Part shown: piece by piece, positions 1 through 11,600 of the stretch | How the letters are laid out: every line of letters begins with the position of its first letter | Numbering within the stretch: the first letter of the stretch is position 1 | Assembly: GCA_948474755.1 (NCBI GenBank) | Contig: CAOLHI010000422.1 | Span: 248,001 to 312,000, forward strand | Length of the DNA stretch: 64,000 nt | Reading direction: 5' to 3' | Source: Ctenosaura bakeri | Taxonomy: Eukaryota; Chordata; Lepidosauria; Squamata; Iguanidae | Notes under the pieces: model-generated | Database searches by the model: none | What the model was told of the DNA's origin: nothing | Seen by the model: the letters and a program-made list of their open reading frames with translations, nothing else | Program-made: the position numbers and the translations under genes

Positions 1-182
1 CCTTGCCTGCTGGAGGAAGAGAAGGGTCCCCGCGGCCCCTTTCGTCAGGTTAGGTGGGCGAGGACGGCCGGGAATGCCCGGCCTTGGCTGCCTCGTGAGG
101 TGACTTCCTTCCCCCCCTTCCGGGCGAGGAGGCGGGTGGGCTTTTGCGGGCTGCCTTACTCGATGTAGCAACGGCAGTAGTA

Positions 183-208
183 GCGGCGGCGGCGGCGGCG
201 GCGGCGGC
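183..208 (+). repeat. CGG/GGC trinucleotide run in DAPK1 leader
   Basis: About 8.7 uninterrupted GGC units lie in the presumed 5' UTR or proximal promoter. Such runs are unstable and G-rich, and can form structured RNA if transcribed. Confidence 0.9.
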
Positions 209-263
209 TCCTCCCGGTCGCACGTCCTAGTTGACCGGGTAACGGAGGGGGAGTCGCGGAGGA

Positions 264-302
264 ATGTGGCGGCGCCCGCGCGGCTCGGAGGCGCCTTCCT
301 GA
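264..302 (+). other. Upstream ORF in leader exon 1 (12 codons)
   Basis: ATG at 264 opens a 12-codon frame (MWRRPRGSEAPS) stopping with TGA at 300-302, all inside the presumed leader. A start-stop pair ATGTAG is also present at 163-168. These matter only if transcription starts upstream of them, which cannot be seen here. Confidence 0.5.
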
Positions 303-347
303 GGTGAAATGGTGGCTTGTGGCGCTCCTGCTCCTGCGGGGGAAAAG

Positions 348-1004
348 GTGAGGCGTGTGCGCATTTCGAAAGCTCCCCTCGGAGTTCGGGAGGCGCCCTT
401 TCCTTCCGTATCTCCCCTACGGAGGCGTTGTTCTAGGAAACGGCATTAGTTCTCTCTCTCTCTCTCAGGCGGGTGGTGTTTCCATTTTGCCGCTTTGGGG
501 AGAGGGGGAAGAGGCTGCCGCTGAGGCGAGGCAGAGGACGGCGCTTCCATTTGCTGTGAGCCCGGTCGGCGCCCCGGTCCCCGAGCTTCTTGGGCCATTT
601 CCGCACTAGCCCGTTATAGCGCGATGATTCCACTTTCAACCTCCTCTGGAATCCTGGGGTTTGCAGTTTCGGGAGGGGCCGGCCGGCCCCTCCCGAAACT
701 GCAAACCCCAGGATTCCAGAGGAGGTTGAAAGTGGAATCATCGCGCTATAACGGGCTAGTGCGGAAATGGCCTTGGAAAGCGAACTTAAGCAGCCAATGG
801 CCGCGCAGGAGTTGCGCCTGTTCTCCGGTGTGATCCTTTGACATTTGGCACCGTCGGTGTATTCTGACATTTGGCACGGCCGGCGTGGGCTGTGCGCGTC
901 GCTTGGAGCGTGGACATGGTGACATAACCACACCCCTCTTGCAAACATAGGCATTGAAATTAACCGACTCTATTTCTCTCTCTCCCCCTTTTCTTGCTCT
1001 CTAG
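348..1004 (+). other. DAPK1: DAPK1 intron 1
   Basis: Donor GTGAGG at 348; acceptor TTGCTCTCTAG ending at 1004 after a C/T-rich tract from about 970. It contains the palindromic element at 593-772, plus the near-repeated phrase TGACATTTGGCAC at about 839 and 867. The rest shows no gene. Confidence 0.65.
593..772. mobile_element. Perfect 180-bp palindromic MITE, 3-bp TSD (TTG)
   Basis: The two 90-nt arms are exact reverse complements meeting at GGCCGG|CCGGCC (682/683). Ends are GGCCATTTCCGCACT and its complement. Flanks TTG at 590-592 and 773-775 look like a 3-bp target duplication. Related copies lie at 36416 and 59530, and a lone arm at 43273. A 3-bp duplication with GG-starting ends fits PIF/Harbinger-type transposons, but the superfamily is my inference. 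Frames read through it on both strands are mirror images and are not genes. Confidence 0.85.
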
Positions 1005-1123
1005 GGCTGGCAGCCATGCACAGCGTGTTGGAGGATCCTGCCAGGAATGCAGTGATGAGTTGAAAAGCAAAGGGTAGTGAATTCGGTTTTGGATTTTGTT
1101 ATTCCTGAGGAGTGGCAGCTATC
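1005..1123 (+). other. DAPK1: DAPK1 exon 2, untranslated part
   Basis: Sequence between the acceptor at 1004 and the ATG at 1124. It contains an upstream ATG with G at -3 (1016) that opens a 15-codon frame ending in TGA at 1061-1063. A second frame from the ATG at 309 in exon 1 would cross the splice junction and stop at 1053-1055. Confidence 0.75.
1016..1063 (+). other. Upstream ORF in exon 2 (15 codons)
   Basis: GCCATGC start context with a purine at -3. The peptide MHSVLEDPARNAVMS ends 60 nt before the DAPK1 ATG. It could limit initiation at the main start or force reinitiation. Function is inferred from position only. Confidence 0.55.
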
Positions 1124-1185
1124 ATGACCGTCTTCAGGCAGGAGAACCTGGATGATCACTATGAGATCGGAGAGGAACTTGGCAG
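1124..1185 (+). CDS. DAPK1: DAPK1 exon 2, coding part (residues 1-20 plus 2 nt)
   Basis: ATG at 1124 gives MTVFRQENLDDHYEIGEELG, the conserved DAPK N-terminus that starts the kinase fold. Donor CAG|GTATGG at 1186. The last two bases AG pair with the T opening exon 3 to make the Ser of the glycine-rich loop, LGSGQF (19-24). The ATG was chosen because the family starts with MTVFRQEN; four in-frame codons upstream lack another ATG. Confidence 0.97.
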
Positions 1186-3095
1186 GTATGGTACTTGTTG
1201 GAAGGATAGTGTACAGTCCTTACATGTAAATACCTTTAAGGGAAACAAAAAAAACATACAGAATGGAGATAGGTTGGCAGAGATTCCAGTGGTGGTTTTG
1301 GAGTGAGAAGAGTATGGGATGCAGACTGTTGGACGAATGCTTTTATTAGCTCCTTCAAATCAGCTGCATATCTAGACAAGATCAATTTTGTGATGCCTGG
1401 GCCAGAAGTAACATATGTTACATTATGGTTGGGTGCGGAGTATTGCTTATACTGTAGGTGTTTTATAGGTAGGACCTTTTGTCAAAAATTTATTTGCCAT
1501 ACACGGGTGATGTCAAGCTGATGTAGTTTGTTGCTTTAAATACCCATAAGGTTGGTGAAACATTGTATTGGGGAACATTACAATTGCCGCTGATGCCTCT
1601 TTCGTGGTGTAACTTATTGTTAGAGTGGTTTGTATGGGTGGTTGGTTTTTGTTTACATGCTAAGTTCTAAGAATAACAAAAGCAAATTGTTGGTGTGGAT
1701 AGTGGAATGCAAATTGATATTTAAAATTAATTATGAATGCATTTAACAATTTTCTTCTAAAAAAAAATCTTTGTGAATGATGTTAATTTCTAATATTTGT
1801 TTTCAGTCTGATGAAGATCAGTCTCTTTCAAGGTATCAGAGTTCCGTTATTCTGTTCCAGCCAAATGTCAGATCAAGAGATTTATAGTCATTAAGCAGTG
1901 TAGGTTTAACACAGCCTTCATAAAGCTTGTTAGTTGAATACTACAGAATGCTGTGTCTGTGCCGCAGCTTTGTGATGGAAAACCCAGACCATTGACCAGT
2001 GATTATAGTTTGCTTTTGCTTTTAAATCTCTGTTTAATTGCTAAATGAAGTGTGTGCTTCATAGTCTGCAGTGTGCTTGTTTCTTGTTTTAGTTCTCAGT
2101 ATGTTTTTTTTAAATTTTAAAACTAGATTAATTGTTACATATAATGATGTTGCTTTGCTGTGTACTAAATGTGTACAGTTTTGCCTATTTTCACAATAAC
2201 TCCAAACAGAAATAGAAAATCAGATAGAGACTAGTTCTAAATCATGATTTGAGCTGATTCTGTATATATGGAGATTTGTATATTTACACTAACTGTATTT
2301 TGACAATTGGGATATTGTGGTCAATCATAGCAGAAAGTAATGTCAACAATGAAACCAGCATGCAAGGAGCAAAGAGAGCATAGAGATTTTCCTAGTGGCT
2401 TGACTGAGGCATATCCAGTTAGTTATGTGCATGAATGAAAGTCTGAACTGGGATTCAAACTGACTCATTCTGAAAGTAGTGATGGTTTTTGTCTGATTTC
2501 AGTGATGTTCCTGTTGAATTCCCTTTTGGTATCTATGTATCATGCAGAATTGTTTACACAAATACAATACCAGCTCTGTTTATTTTAGAGATGTAAAATT
2601 ATTTTGGGAAAGAATATTTTCTGCAATTACTGTGAGCCAAATATACTTTAGTTAATATATGCTATAGGAGGGGTTTAGCATATAAGTGACAGGATGATCT
2701 GTATTTCCAGAGAATAAACAGAAAGCTGGAACTAGATTCCATTCAATCAGCTTTTATAGTTATTTCCAGTGGGAATATTATAATCTAATGGTAAATTAGT
2801 GGAGTTCCTATCATTCAGTTTAATTCTGTAAAGTTCTGTCACTTTACAGAACTGTTTACCTTCTTCAGTACAGATTACACCAATGCTGATTCTTAAGAAT
2901 TTGATATTGTCACTAGGAATGTAAAGATAAATACTAATATATAATACGGGTCAGAATTAATTCTGAGGTTTTGTTAAACCGGTTTAAGAAATAATCTTTA
3001 AAATACTTGTGGGTAATAGAAGAATAGAAGAATCCAAAATACTGCATTTGCTCACTTTTTTTTTTCTTTTTGAATGAGTTCAAGACAGGATACCT
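1186..3095. other. Start of intron 2: AT-rich, no recognised element
   Basis: Frequent stops in all frames, and no repeat that I can identify with confidence. Confidence 0.6.
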
Positions 3096-3104
3096 GGCTT
3101 TTCT

Positions 3105-3250
3105 TGCTCCCATTTTATCACCACAACAACTCTGTGGTATAGTACATACTGAGATAAAATGATTAGCCTAAGGTCACTTAGTGAGTTTCATGGCTCTGTG
3201 GGAACTAGAACCTAGGGTAGCACTATAACCATTATATCATTTGGCTTTCT
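3105..3250. repeat. MIR/CORE-like SINE fragment
   Basis: Contains the degraded phrase CCTAAGGTCACTTAGTGAG plus a following 'tggctctgtgggaactagaac' type tail, the pattern of MIR-like tRNA SINE cores. Old and diverged. Confidence 0.55.
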
Positions 3251-3569
3251 AATGTGTTAGAATCTTGGAATTTGGGAAATTTGAAGCCTTATGATTATAA
3301 CAAAAATCATAGTTTCCAAAATAATAATTTGGTTTCTTTAAAAAAAAACAACCTCAGTTTTTGTAGAGAGTTTAAGCCTTTACTTCCATACACATTGCTG
3401 CTGACTTTACTCTAAAGATGCTACTAGTGTTGAAGAGCAATCTTATATTTAAGGGAAAATGTAGCAAACAAATCAGTGTGATCCTGTTAAAATCTGTATA
3501 TATTAATTTGTAGTGGCTCATAATATTTGCCATTTTAGAAAACTTTCTGAAGGTTAGCTTAATTACAGA

Positions 3570-3760
3570 GGTACAAGGCTGCGTTACACTGCATCAGATC
3601 ACTGGTCCATCTAGTTCAATGTCGTGTGCACTGACAGGTGACAGATCTTAGAGGTTTGGTATTTAGCTATTTTTCAGTTATTATTTGTTTATTTTATTCA
3701 TTTATATCCCACTTTCTCCCAGTAATGGAACTCAAGCATTCAAGATGGCATGTACTCTGT
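3570..3760. repeat. Old dispersed repeat fragments
   Basis: ACTGCATCAGATCACTGGTC at about 3590 resembles a repeat phrase common in reptile genomes. TTATATCCCACTTTCTCCCA at about 3700 resembles the 3' terminal segment of squamate LINEs, seen again near 33070. Family assignment is uncertain. Confidence 0.4.
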
Positions 3761-6700
3761 TGATGAGAAGGGTGTCTTGGTAGTTAAGTCCACAAGGCAA
3801 TGAGCAAAGACCAAGCATGATTAACCAGGTTAAACTGCTGAGTCTGAATACATTAGATAAAAAAAGTTTACTGTGTGGTAGCTTCTCTTGTTAGTAGCAG
3901 TAACTGAACCAGGCTTTATAGTTGTGATCCTGAAAGATAAGTTCTACTCATACTACTGAGGCTTCTAGTAGATAATTTGAGATTGGACTGTAAAACATTT
4001 TCTTGGCACATTATCTATTTTAAAAGGCCAAACTTAAAGTAAGATTAATACTCCCTTTCTTATCTCTTAAACAGATGTTATAAGCAATCAGCTCACCATG
4101 CAATTTCATAAGGCCAAAGCAGATTTCAGTTCCATTTGGACTGGAAATGATTATGAAATAGAAACAAACATAAGCCTTTTTCCCCTGTTTTGTCCTCTTG
4201 TGGTTACAAGCAATGCGACTGTGCATTTTAAATACACCAGTCTGCAGTTCCTTATTATACTGTGTTGTTTCAAGGACTTTGTTAGATGGTTGCCACAGTG
4301 CTGCATTCTTCTGAGACTTTTATTGCTTTTGGTCAAAGTACTTAATCTCTACAAAGGTGGCTTAGTTTTTCAAAAACATCAAAGGCAGTGTTGCTTAAGT
4401 TTAAGAAGTTCTCATATTAAGTGGCTTTGAACCTTTAAACCTGATCTGCATCTAGGAAATAACTTACATGAAAAGCAGAAATCTTAAAATCAGACAAGCA
4501 CAAGAAGACAGGTCAAGTCACACAAGATGTACGAGGTACGTTCACTGAGTGAGTTGCATGGAAGAATATGTCTAGAAAAATATGCCTATTTTAGAGTTGG
4601 GAATCCACCAAAGCCTGAGGAAGCTCCCTTTTTCTCATGCATGCAGGCAAGACTTATGCAACCACATGTACCACCCAAGACCACACCCCTTCCTCCTGTC
4701 TCTGCCAGTTGAAAACCTGTGGCTAACCAGATGTCTGACTCAAATTCCCATGACCCCACCAATATGGCCGATGGTCAGGATCCCGCCCCCCATCCCTGTT
4801 TAAAACAACTGATTAAAAATTCACAATCTGCTGAAAGCAGCACTCTTCTTATAACCAACAGATGTGCCACAGAGTAGCAAGAAAGCTTCCAAGTTCTTCA
4901 GAACTCTCATCAGGTCATTAGAAAGCTGAGAATGATGTTCTTTCTCCTCAGGTTTCTTGCAGTCTTGAACTGGAACACTAGCATAGCTTTGCAGATCTGG
5001 TGGAATTAATTAAATTAAAAATACTTTTAATCAGTAAGTCCAAGTTTTTAATTTATTTGTCATAGTGTGTAATCATCAGAGTGTCCTATATTCCATTGCA
5101 AGGTTCATACTGTCACTGTAAAATGTAATATTGACCTAAATGGAGTTTAAAACAAAATCTTTAAAATGTGTGTTAATCTTTAGTCCAGGTAGAGTTAAGG
5201 TATTTATGTTCCATTGATGCCATTGAAATGTCTAGTTGAAACTGATAGCACTTTAAGATTCCTATCTTAGGTTGAATTGTACCTGCATAGATGGGATACA
5301 GTATCTAGATGCCAGAGTGTGATTTTATCTTACAGAGTAAACACTTAGGAGTTAGAACTATTTGAGTCCTACTTTGGTATGTTTCATGCTGTAAGTGCTT
5401 TTGGAATTTTCAACTTCAATGAAATAAACACTTGTAGCAGTGAACCTCTCAGCTGACTGTTAACTCTGGCTGTAAGCTCTGTTTATTATAATACAGTGAG
5501 TGGTAAATAAGAGGCTTATGAAGTAAGATCATGTTTGAAGTGGGTGCTTATTTTGAGCTAAATGCCTGGGAAAATTTCAGATCCACAGTGTAATATATGC
5601 AGTGTCTATTTGGCAACACCTGAAAAAAGAGGGGGACATTAAGGCTGAATCGTGCACAGTGCCCTACCTCCGCTAGTGCCCTGTGATGTCATTCTCAAAC
5701 ATAGATGACTTAAGTGTTTGGTAGTCCTGGTTGCATACTGTTGTCCTGACAGTGTTGTATTTTGTATGAAAAGATAAACTATAGTCATCACTACTAAAGC
5801 AAGCCTAGGCAAGCTTTTGATTGGCATGCAGCACATTCCCCTGTGTTCCTCTGTCATGACTAGAAGGAGGCTGGAAATTTTTACTTCTGTTTTTCAACTG
5901 AGGAGTTGTGTTATATCAATAGACAAACTACGGTTAGCTTAATTGTGGTCTAGTGAAAGCAAATTTCCAATCATAATTTATTAACCTGGTTTATTTGAAT
6001 AAACCGTAGTGGAGAGTCAGCATAGTGTAAGGTTCAGATGTGACACTAAAATTCTGATAAATGAAAATGAAGCAATCTAGTCTTTTCATAGTCTCAGTAG
6101 AACAGATTTGAGAAGGAACTTGAGGACCCTAAGGTTCATTTTCTTTGTTTATCATGACATCAGAATGTAGTCATTTACTTAGTAGAGAGAACCCATCAAC
6201 CACAGTTAATGAATCTTAGCTATGGCTTGAAGTGCAGATTAGAAGAATATGAGTTGTGATCAGAATAGCATACCAGAAGTTAGGGCCATTGCGTTGATTC
6301 CTAAACATCATAGAAGTGGGAGTTCTGACCAGATAGAAAATGAAAGCAGATTGAACAGATCTTCTGCTGTGGGTAAACTATGGTTTAATGATATCTGAAT
6401 TAAACAATTCCTCCACTTTTGGTCGGTCTATTATCTGTAAGTCTCTCTGTGCATGCATGTGTATCTTCATTTCATTTGGATGTAATGCTAAATAATAGTA
6501 AAACATTACAAGAATGATTTGTAGCAAGATTGGGAGTCTTTCTCTCCTCTCTTAAATTATACCTGTTAGGATGCAGACAGTTTTTTTTCCTGTTTTTGAT
6601 TAACTGCATTTAATCAAAGATGTTCAAATGATTTGTTAAACAGTGGTTCAAAGTTGGCTTATTTTATGAAGTACGTAGGGCCACTAAGTGAAATCATACA

Positions 6701-8638
6701 AAGCCTTGTACATTGGGGTGAAGCTCTTGTATTTATTTATTTTAGTGTATTGTGTGTATATGTATACATACACAGAGAGACTTAGAAATACAGACAGACC
6801 AAAAATGGAAGAATTATATGTCCAGAAACTTTTGGGGATACAGTTCTCCTCTCATTCCATGTTCTGTATGTTCCCCACACCTAATTCTTTAACCTCCATC
6901 CCCATTCCATTTAGGAATCCTACTAAAGACAAAGTGTAGAAACTGCTTAATATCACTGAGGTGAAGATTTCTGTTTCATACTCTTGGTGAGGACATTTTA
7001 TGGACAATGTGAAGCTTTGGAAGAGCTGTTCCTCTCCAGACACTGCCATTTTAGAGCAACAGTTGAGCCAGAAGAGATTTTATATGTTCATAAGGTACTT
7101 GAGGTTTGACAGAAGTGAAAATAAATAGAGTCACAGATGAGCTGGCAACTTTTCAGGAAATGTGGATTATGTATCTATAGCAGCATCAGTAGACCACTGA
7201 TACACAGTTGATTTATGCCCATTCTGACAGAAAATAGGAAGTCAACCAAGGAAAGGTGGTGTAAAATTATGGTGGTACTTCATTGCTAAAACATGATATC
7301 CTCTGGAGGTAGACATTAACTTAGGGAGCCATGCACAGCAGGTAGTTACACTAAGAAAAGCCCAGCTCAGTTTGGTGATGATGCTAGTTAAACTATGTTT
7401 TCACCCTGGATAAAATGCAGTGGGTGACCATTTTTTTCAACAGCTTAAAATTTGCAGATGTTCTGCTAAACAAAGACCCACTTTATATTAGTACCATTTG
7501 ACATAATAAGCTATCTCCCTGCCCTCTCCCCATACTGTTGCAAGAGAGCAGCATATTTGAAAACTATGTTTGGGAAATTTGCATGCAAAGACTGTTGTAA
7601 AATCGAAGTGATGCATTCTGATTTTCTGTAAAGTGACTGGCACTAAGAAGGGTCCTTCATTGAGAGACATTTCTCTCAGCATGGAGAATTTAGTTGTAGG
7701 TGTAGAAAATTAGTCCACGGTATTGTTACAGCTAGATTTCCCTACAAATAATTTATAAAAGCTATTTTTTTTCCAGGTTCTGTCTCTATTTCCTTATTTG
7801 ACATGCTCACAAAAAGGTTTGTTATGTTTTTAGTTGGCAGCATTTTTTAAAGAAAATGCTCTTTCCTTTCCTTCCCCTCCTTCTTTCCTTCCTGAAAAGG
7901 GGGTCTGTCAGCTCTTCAGAACAGATGTTCCACCCTATGTGAACATGCACTTTTCTGCTCTAGGTGTATGGCTAATGAGTAATACCAGCATTCTGCACAC
8001 AGATAAACACTCCTATGTACCTGGGAGATTTTTATCCACTGAAATATTTTGGAATTCCCATGAGGTCAGAAAATATCCCAGACCTCACTCAGTACAAGCT
8101 ATTTGGATGAAAATATTCAGGCAGAAATAACTGAAGAAGTAAGATACCTCCTCCCTTTGCTGTCTGGGTAGATTCTAACCTTGGCTGAGTGCTTTTTCAT
8201 AAAGTAGGCCTCAGTGGCTCTGGATAGTAGAAAGTGTTCCAGTGCCCTGATTTTTGTTTTTAGATATGCATTCTTTCATAGAATTAATTAGGAACACAGT
8301 GAATTAGTACATCCTAAGTCAATGTGTTCAGCTGAAATGGATGGAATGTCAGTAAAATCTACAACGTTGTACTTTTTTTTTTCACTTTACAGATGATTTT
8401 CCTTAGAAGCCACACCTACACAGGTTTTCAGACATTCTAAAAGTCATATATGATCAATTGATCAAAACTCATAATGCCATCATTATATGCTGTTCAGCAG
8501 TCTTATCTTGAAATATCCGTAGATACTCCAAAAAGTCCAAGTAAATGTTTGAATTCGTGTGACTAAAACACTTAACTATTAAACCACACTACATGTATTT
8601 TATTAATTCCTCTCTCTCACAATCCAGGGACAGTCTGT
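3761..8638. other. Intron 2 interval without confident features
   Basis: Mostly AT-rich unique sequence. A short block at about 4690-4790 resembles a dispersed 'association' repeat whose opposite strand is seen near 39740. A pyrimidine tract lies at 7860-7900. No gene, and no intact repeat that I can name. Confidence 0.55.
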
Positions 8639-8687
8639 TTTTTGTGTGTGTATGTATGTGTGTGTGTGTGTACGTGCATGCGCACAC
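8639..8687 (+). repeat. (TG)n microsatellite, imperfect
   Basis: A TG-rich run interrupted by TATG and ending in GCGCACAC. Confidence 0.85.
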
Positions 8688-11600
8688 TTGTTTTGGCTGA
8701 AGTCTTGATCATTTCCGTGAAACGCCGTAGGGCCTGAAAGCCAGTGGGTGTGGCCACAATTCAAAGTGTGTGTGGTCATTGCAGATCAGCTGAGTAGCAG
8801 GGGCATTATCGTTGCTAATCAATTAGAAACTGAGTTGGGGGAATGCTCTTGTCCCTGATCAGCTGCTTTAGAGTTTTTTTTTCTATCTAAGGAAATGAGA
8901 ATGAGCATGAGCAAGAAGCTGGTAGCCTGGGTGGGGAACCACTGTGGGTAGTGTGCATCCAGTTGGTTGGGGGTGATTCTCTGTGCTTGAAAGGTCCAGA
9001 GGAGCTCCTGACCTGAATCCAGCACCCTGGAAAATTCCTTTTCCTGCCCATTTGTCTTGTCCATTGGGAATATGGTAGAATTCCTGTGTTGTTTTCCAGT
9101 CAGTGGTGGGAGATAACGTGCAGATCGTCCCCCAGAGGTCTTCCCATTCCAGTGGTGAGGCGAGACCATCAGATTATCTTGATTAATGCTCAGTTTCAAT
9201 TACTTTTCATTGTGTTCTGTGATATTTCACATACCATAAAATCTTTGCCCAAAACTACACAGACTATTCCTGTGTATCCTAAATACCTCTCAATTTGGTC
9301 TCAAAATGGCAATAGGAAGTAACATGACATCACTTCCAGTTGCCATACTGAGAGAATCTCTGAAGAAAAATGATGGTATTTTGGAGTGCTGGAGGTGTGT
9401 GGCCTGTGAGGGAGACTGGGTGGAAATTGACCCTTCTGCAGTTGCCCATCCCTCGTTTAATCTCTGTGCCCATTATCCTTCTGTCCTGTGTAAAAGATGA
9501 ATAATGATGTGCTTTACAGAAGTTTCCCAGAGGGTAAATGAAATAAGGGTCTGACAAATCATACTTTCAGAACAAAGCAACACTTGCCTCCTTAATAACC
9601 TGTAGTCCAAAATTTTATGTAGAAGTATTCCCACATATATTCTATCTCTTTTTCTCAAAATGCATAACTGGGACAGTCCTTTCCCACAATGGCTCATCAG
9701 GTTGTTCTTTTTATAAAACACGTCAATAGTTTTAAAGGAGGTGGAAACAATCTCTGAACAACTTCCTTAATTGTTACCCTGAGAAGCACAGCTATCTGAT
9801 GTGAGGGACCAGCAGTTATTTTTCCCAGTGTGCCATGAACCACCATCTTTGTGCTCACTGGCAACAGTGGTTTCTTTTTCTCCTGGAAATGTACCAGGAA
9901 CCATCAGCCAGTGGTCCTGGACTGGCTTGGACTGAACTGACTCTGGTCCAGGGACCATCACTTTGAGCTTGAGTCACAGATGGAGCGCCTTTCATGGTTG
10001 GTCAAAACAATAATCTGTCCGCACCAAGAACTTTTCCTCATAACTATGAAGTATGATTTCGGCATTTGGTTCTCTGGAAACTGTCCAGCTCAAGTGCTGA
10101 AGGATACCCTTACATTGTCTTCTCTGTGCTCTGGAAACTAAGATTCTTCTGTGGAAGATAACATAAAACTGAGTGGGGTGGCTCTTACATTTACAGGCGT
10201 GTCCCTGTGATTTCATCCCATCTGCTTTTCTTCCCTTTTTCCCCTACTTGTTCATAAATAAATTTCCTTCTATACCTTGACATTTGGCTGCATTATTTTA
10301 AAAGGGAATTTCTCACTAAAGTCTTTCCCATGAAGGGGAAGTGTGAGACTGCATGGTTGCTAAGCTACTCCTTGTGTTATTAGAATCGTTTACAAGATTT
10401 TCTTAACTTAGATGTCTGTCTTAAGCACCTTCCTTTTAATTTTTTCCTAAAGCTGTCAAGGAGCTAAGGCAGTTCTTGATAGGAACTCTGCAAGCAGCTG
10501 GATAGTTTAAGGTGTGTCATGAGGTTAAATTTGACTTACCTAATATTATAAGCATATTATATTATAAACATGGTGAGCAATGCTGTAGCTTTTACTCTGT
10601 TTTATATGGTTGATTAAGGAAATGTGAGGGCAGAGGTTTTTGTTTTCAGTATGATTAGCAGCATATTCCACAGGAAATGTGAATTTTGCTCCAGTGGTGT
10701 TGAGTAAGGCAATATTTGTGACCGATAATTGTCACGAAAACAGGTGATGTTGTACCAGTAGCCACAGCAGCAGATGGAGGAAAAGTTGTGATTAGCGATC
10801 AAACTAATACCTAGGAAGCCCAAATTCTTAACTTTTTGAGCTACATATCAGAATTCTCATCAATGGAAGCCTTTTTCAGGTGTTCTGATCTGCTAAATAA
10901 ACACACAAGTGAGGGAACTTACTAGCACCACCCACCCTTTCTCAAGATTTTTGTCTCACTGAGGATAACAACCTGAAAAGAAGTACCTCCTCTGTGCATG
11001 GAGACTCTCCACATTATGTTTTTAATGAAGCTTTTAGAGTTTTGAATCACTTCATGTGTATCATGGACTCTCCTCTTTAAACTATGAATCTTCACGTGAA
11101 GAGAGTCATGGAAGTATACAAAGAGGGAGTGATACTATCGCACTCCCTCTTTTTTTAAATGTATTTATTTAGATTACATTTGGAATGTCTGAATAGGGCT
11201 TTAATGTTCCACAAAAGTACATACCATTCATGTACCTTCAAATCACTGACAACAATATCTTCTTCAGTACTAATGGCACTTTGATGTGCTGTTCTTTCTC
11301 CATTACTACTCTTGTTCATCTTTCTACCTTTTACTGCTGATATTTATTCTTCCATTGAAGCCTCTTCTCCTGAAAAGTAGAGGGTTACAATAGTGTGTGG
11401 TCCCCCCCCCCACACATACTACCTGTATGTACTATGAGACACTGAATGCAGCTTCTCTTTCTCACCCTCCTCCTATCTGTGCGTGGAGGTAGTCCATATG
11501 CTTCAGAATTTTGTATCCCACTCATCTTTACCCATAGGCTACAACTAAAATGGTTTGTGTTCTGCTCCAGAACAGGTGAATTGATCAGATCATCTGTATG

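Larger units (their letters stand above)
1..347 (+). other. DAPK1: DAPK1 exon 1, non-coding leader (5' limit unknown)
   Basis: A strong donor, GAAAAG|GTGAGG, lies at 347/348, followed by an intron ending in a polypyrimidine tract and CTCTAG at 1004. Human DAPK1 also starts with an untranslated exon and has its ATG in exon 2. The leader holds a CGG run and several short upstream ORFs. The start of the exon is not visible, and some of this stretch may be promoter. Confidence 0.6.
1..910. promoter_or_regulatory. CpG-dense promoter/leader region of DAPK1
   Basis: CpG dinucleotides are frequent from the left edge to about 900 and scarce afterwards. The region covers the probable leader exon and most of intron 1. 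No TATA box is evident. This fits a CpG-island promoter, which is known for mammalian DAPK1. The transcription start cannot be placed and may lie upstream of the window. Confidence 0.7.

Noticed and set aside
433..954. Minus-strand 173-codon open frame over the promoter/intron 1
   Set aside because: It runs through the palindrome, whose two arms produce mirrored frames, and through CpG-rich DNA with few stops. No family resemblance.
1112..1123. Alternative in-frame start upstream of the DAPK1 ATG
   Set aside because: Codons before 1124 contain no ATG, and the family starts at MTVFRQEN.
8819..9199. 126-codon minus-strand open frame
   Set aside because: No recognisable motif; composition fits chance or a worn repeat.
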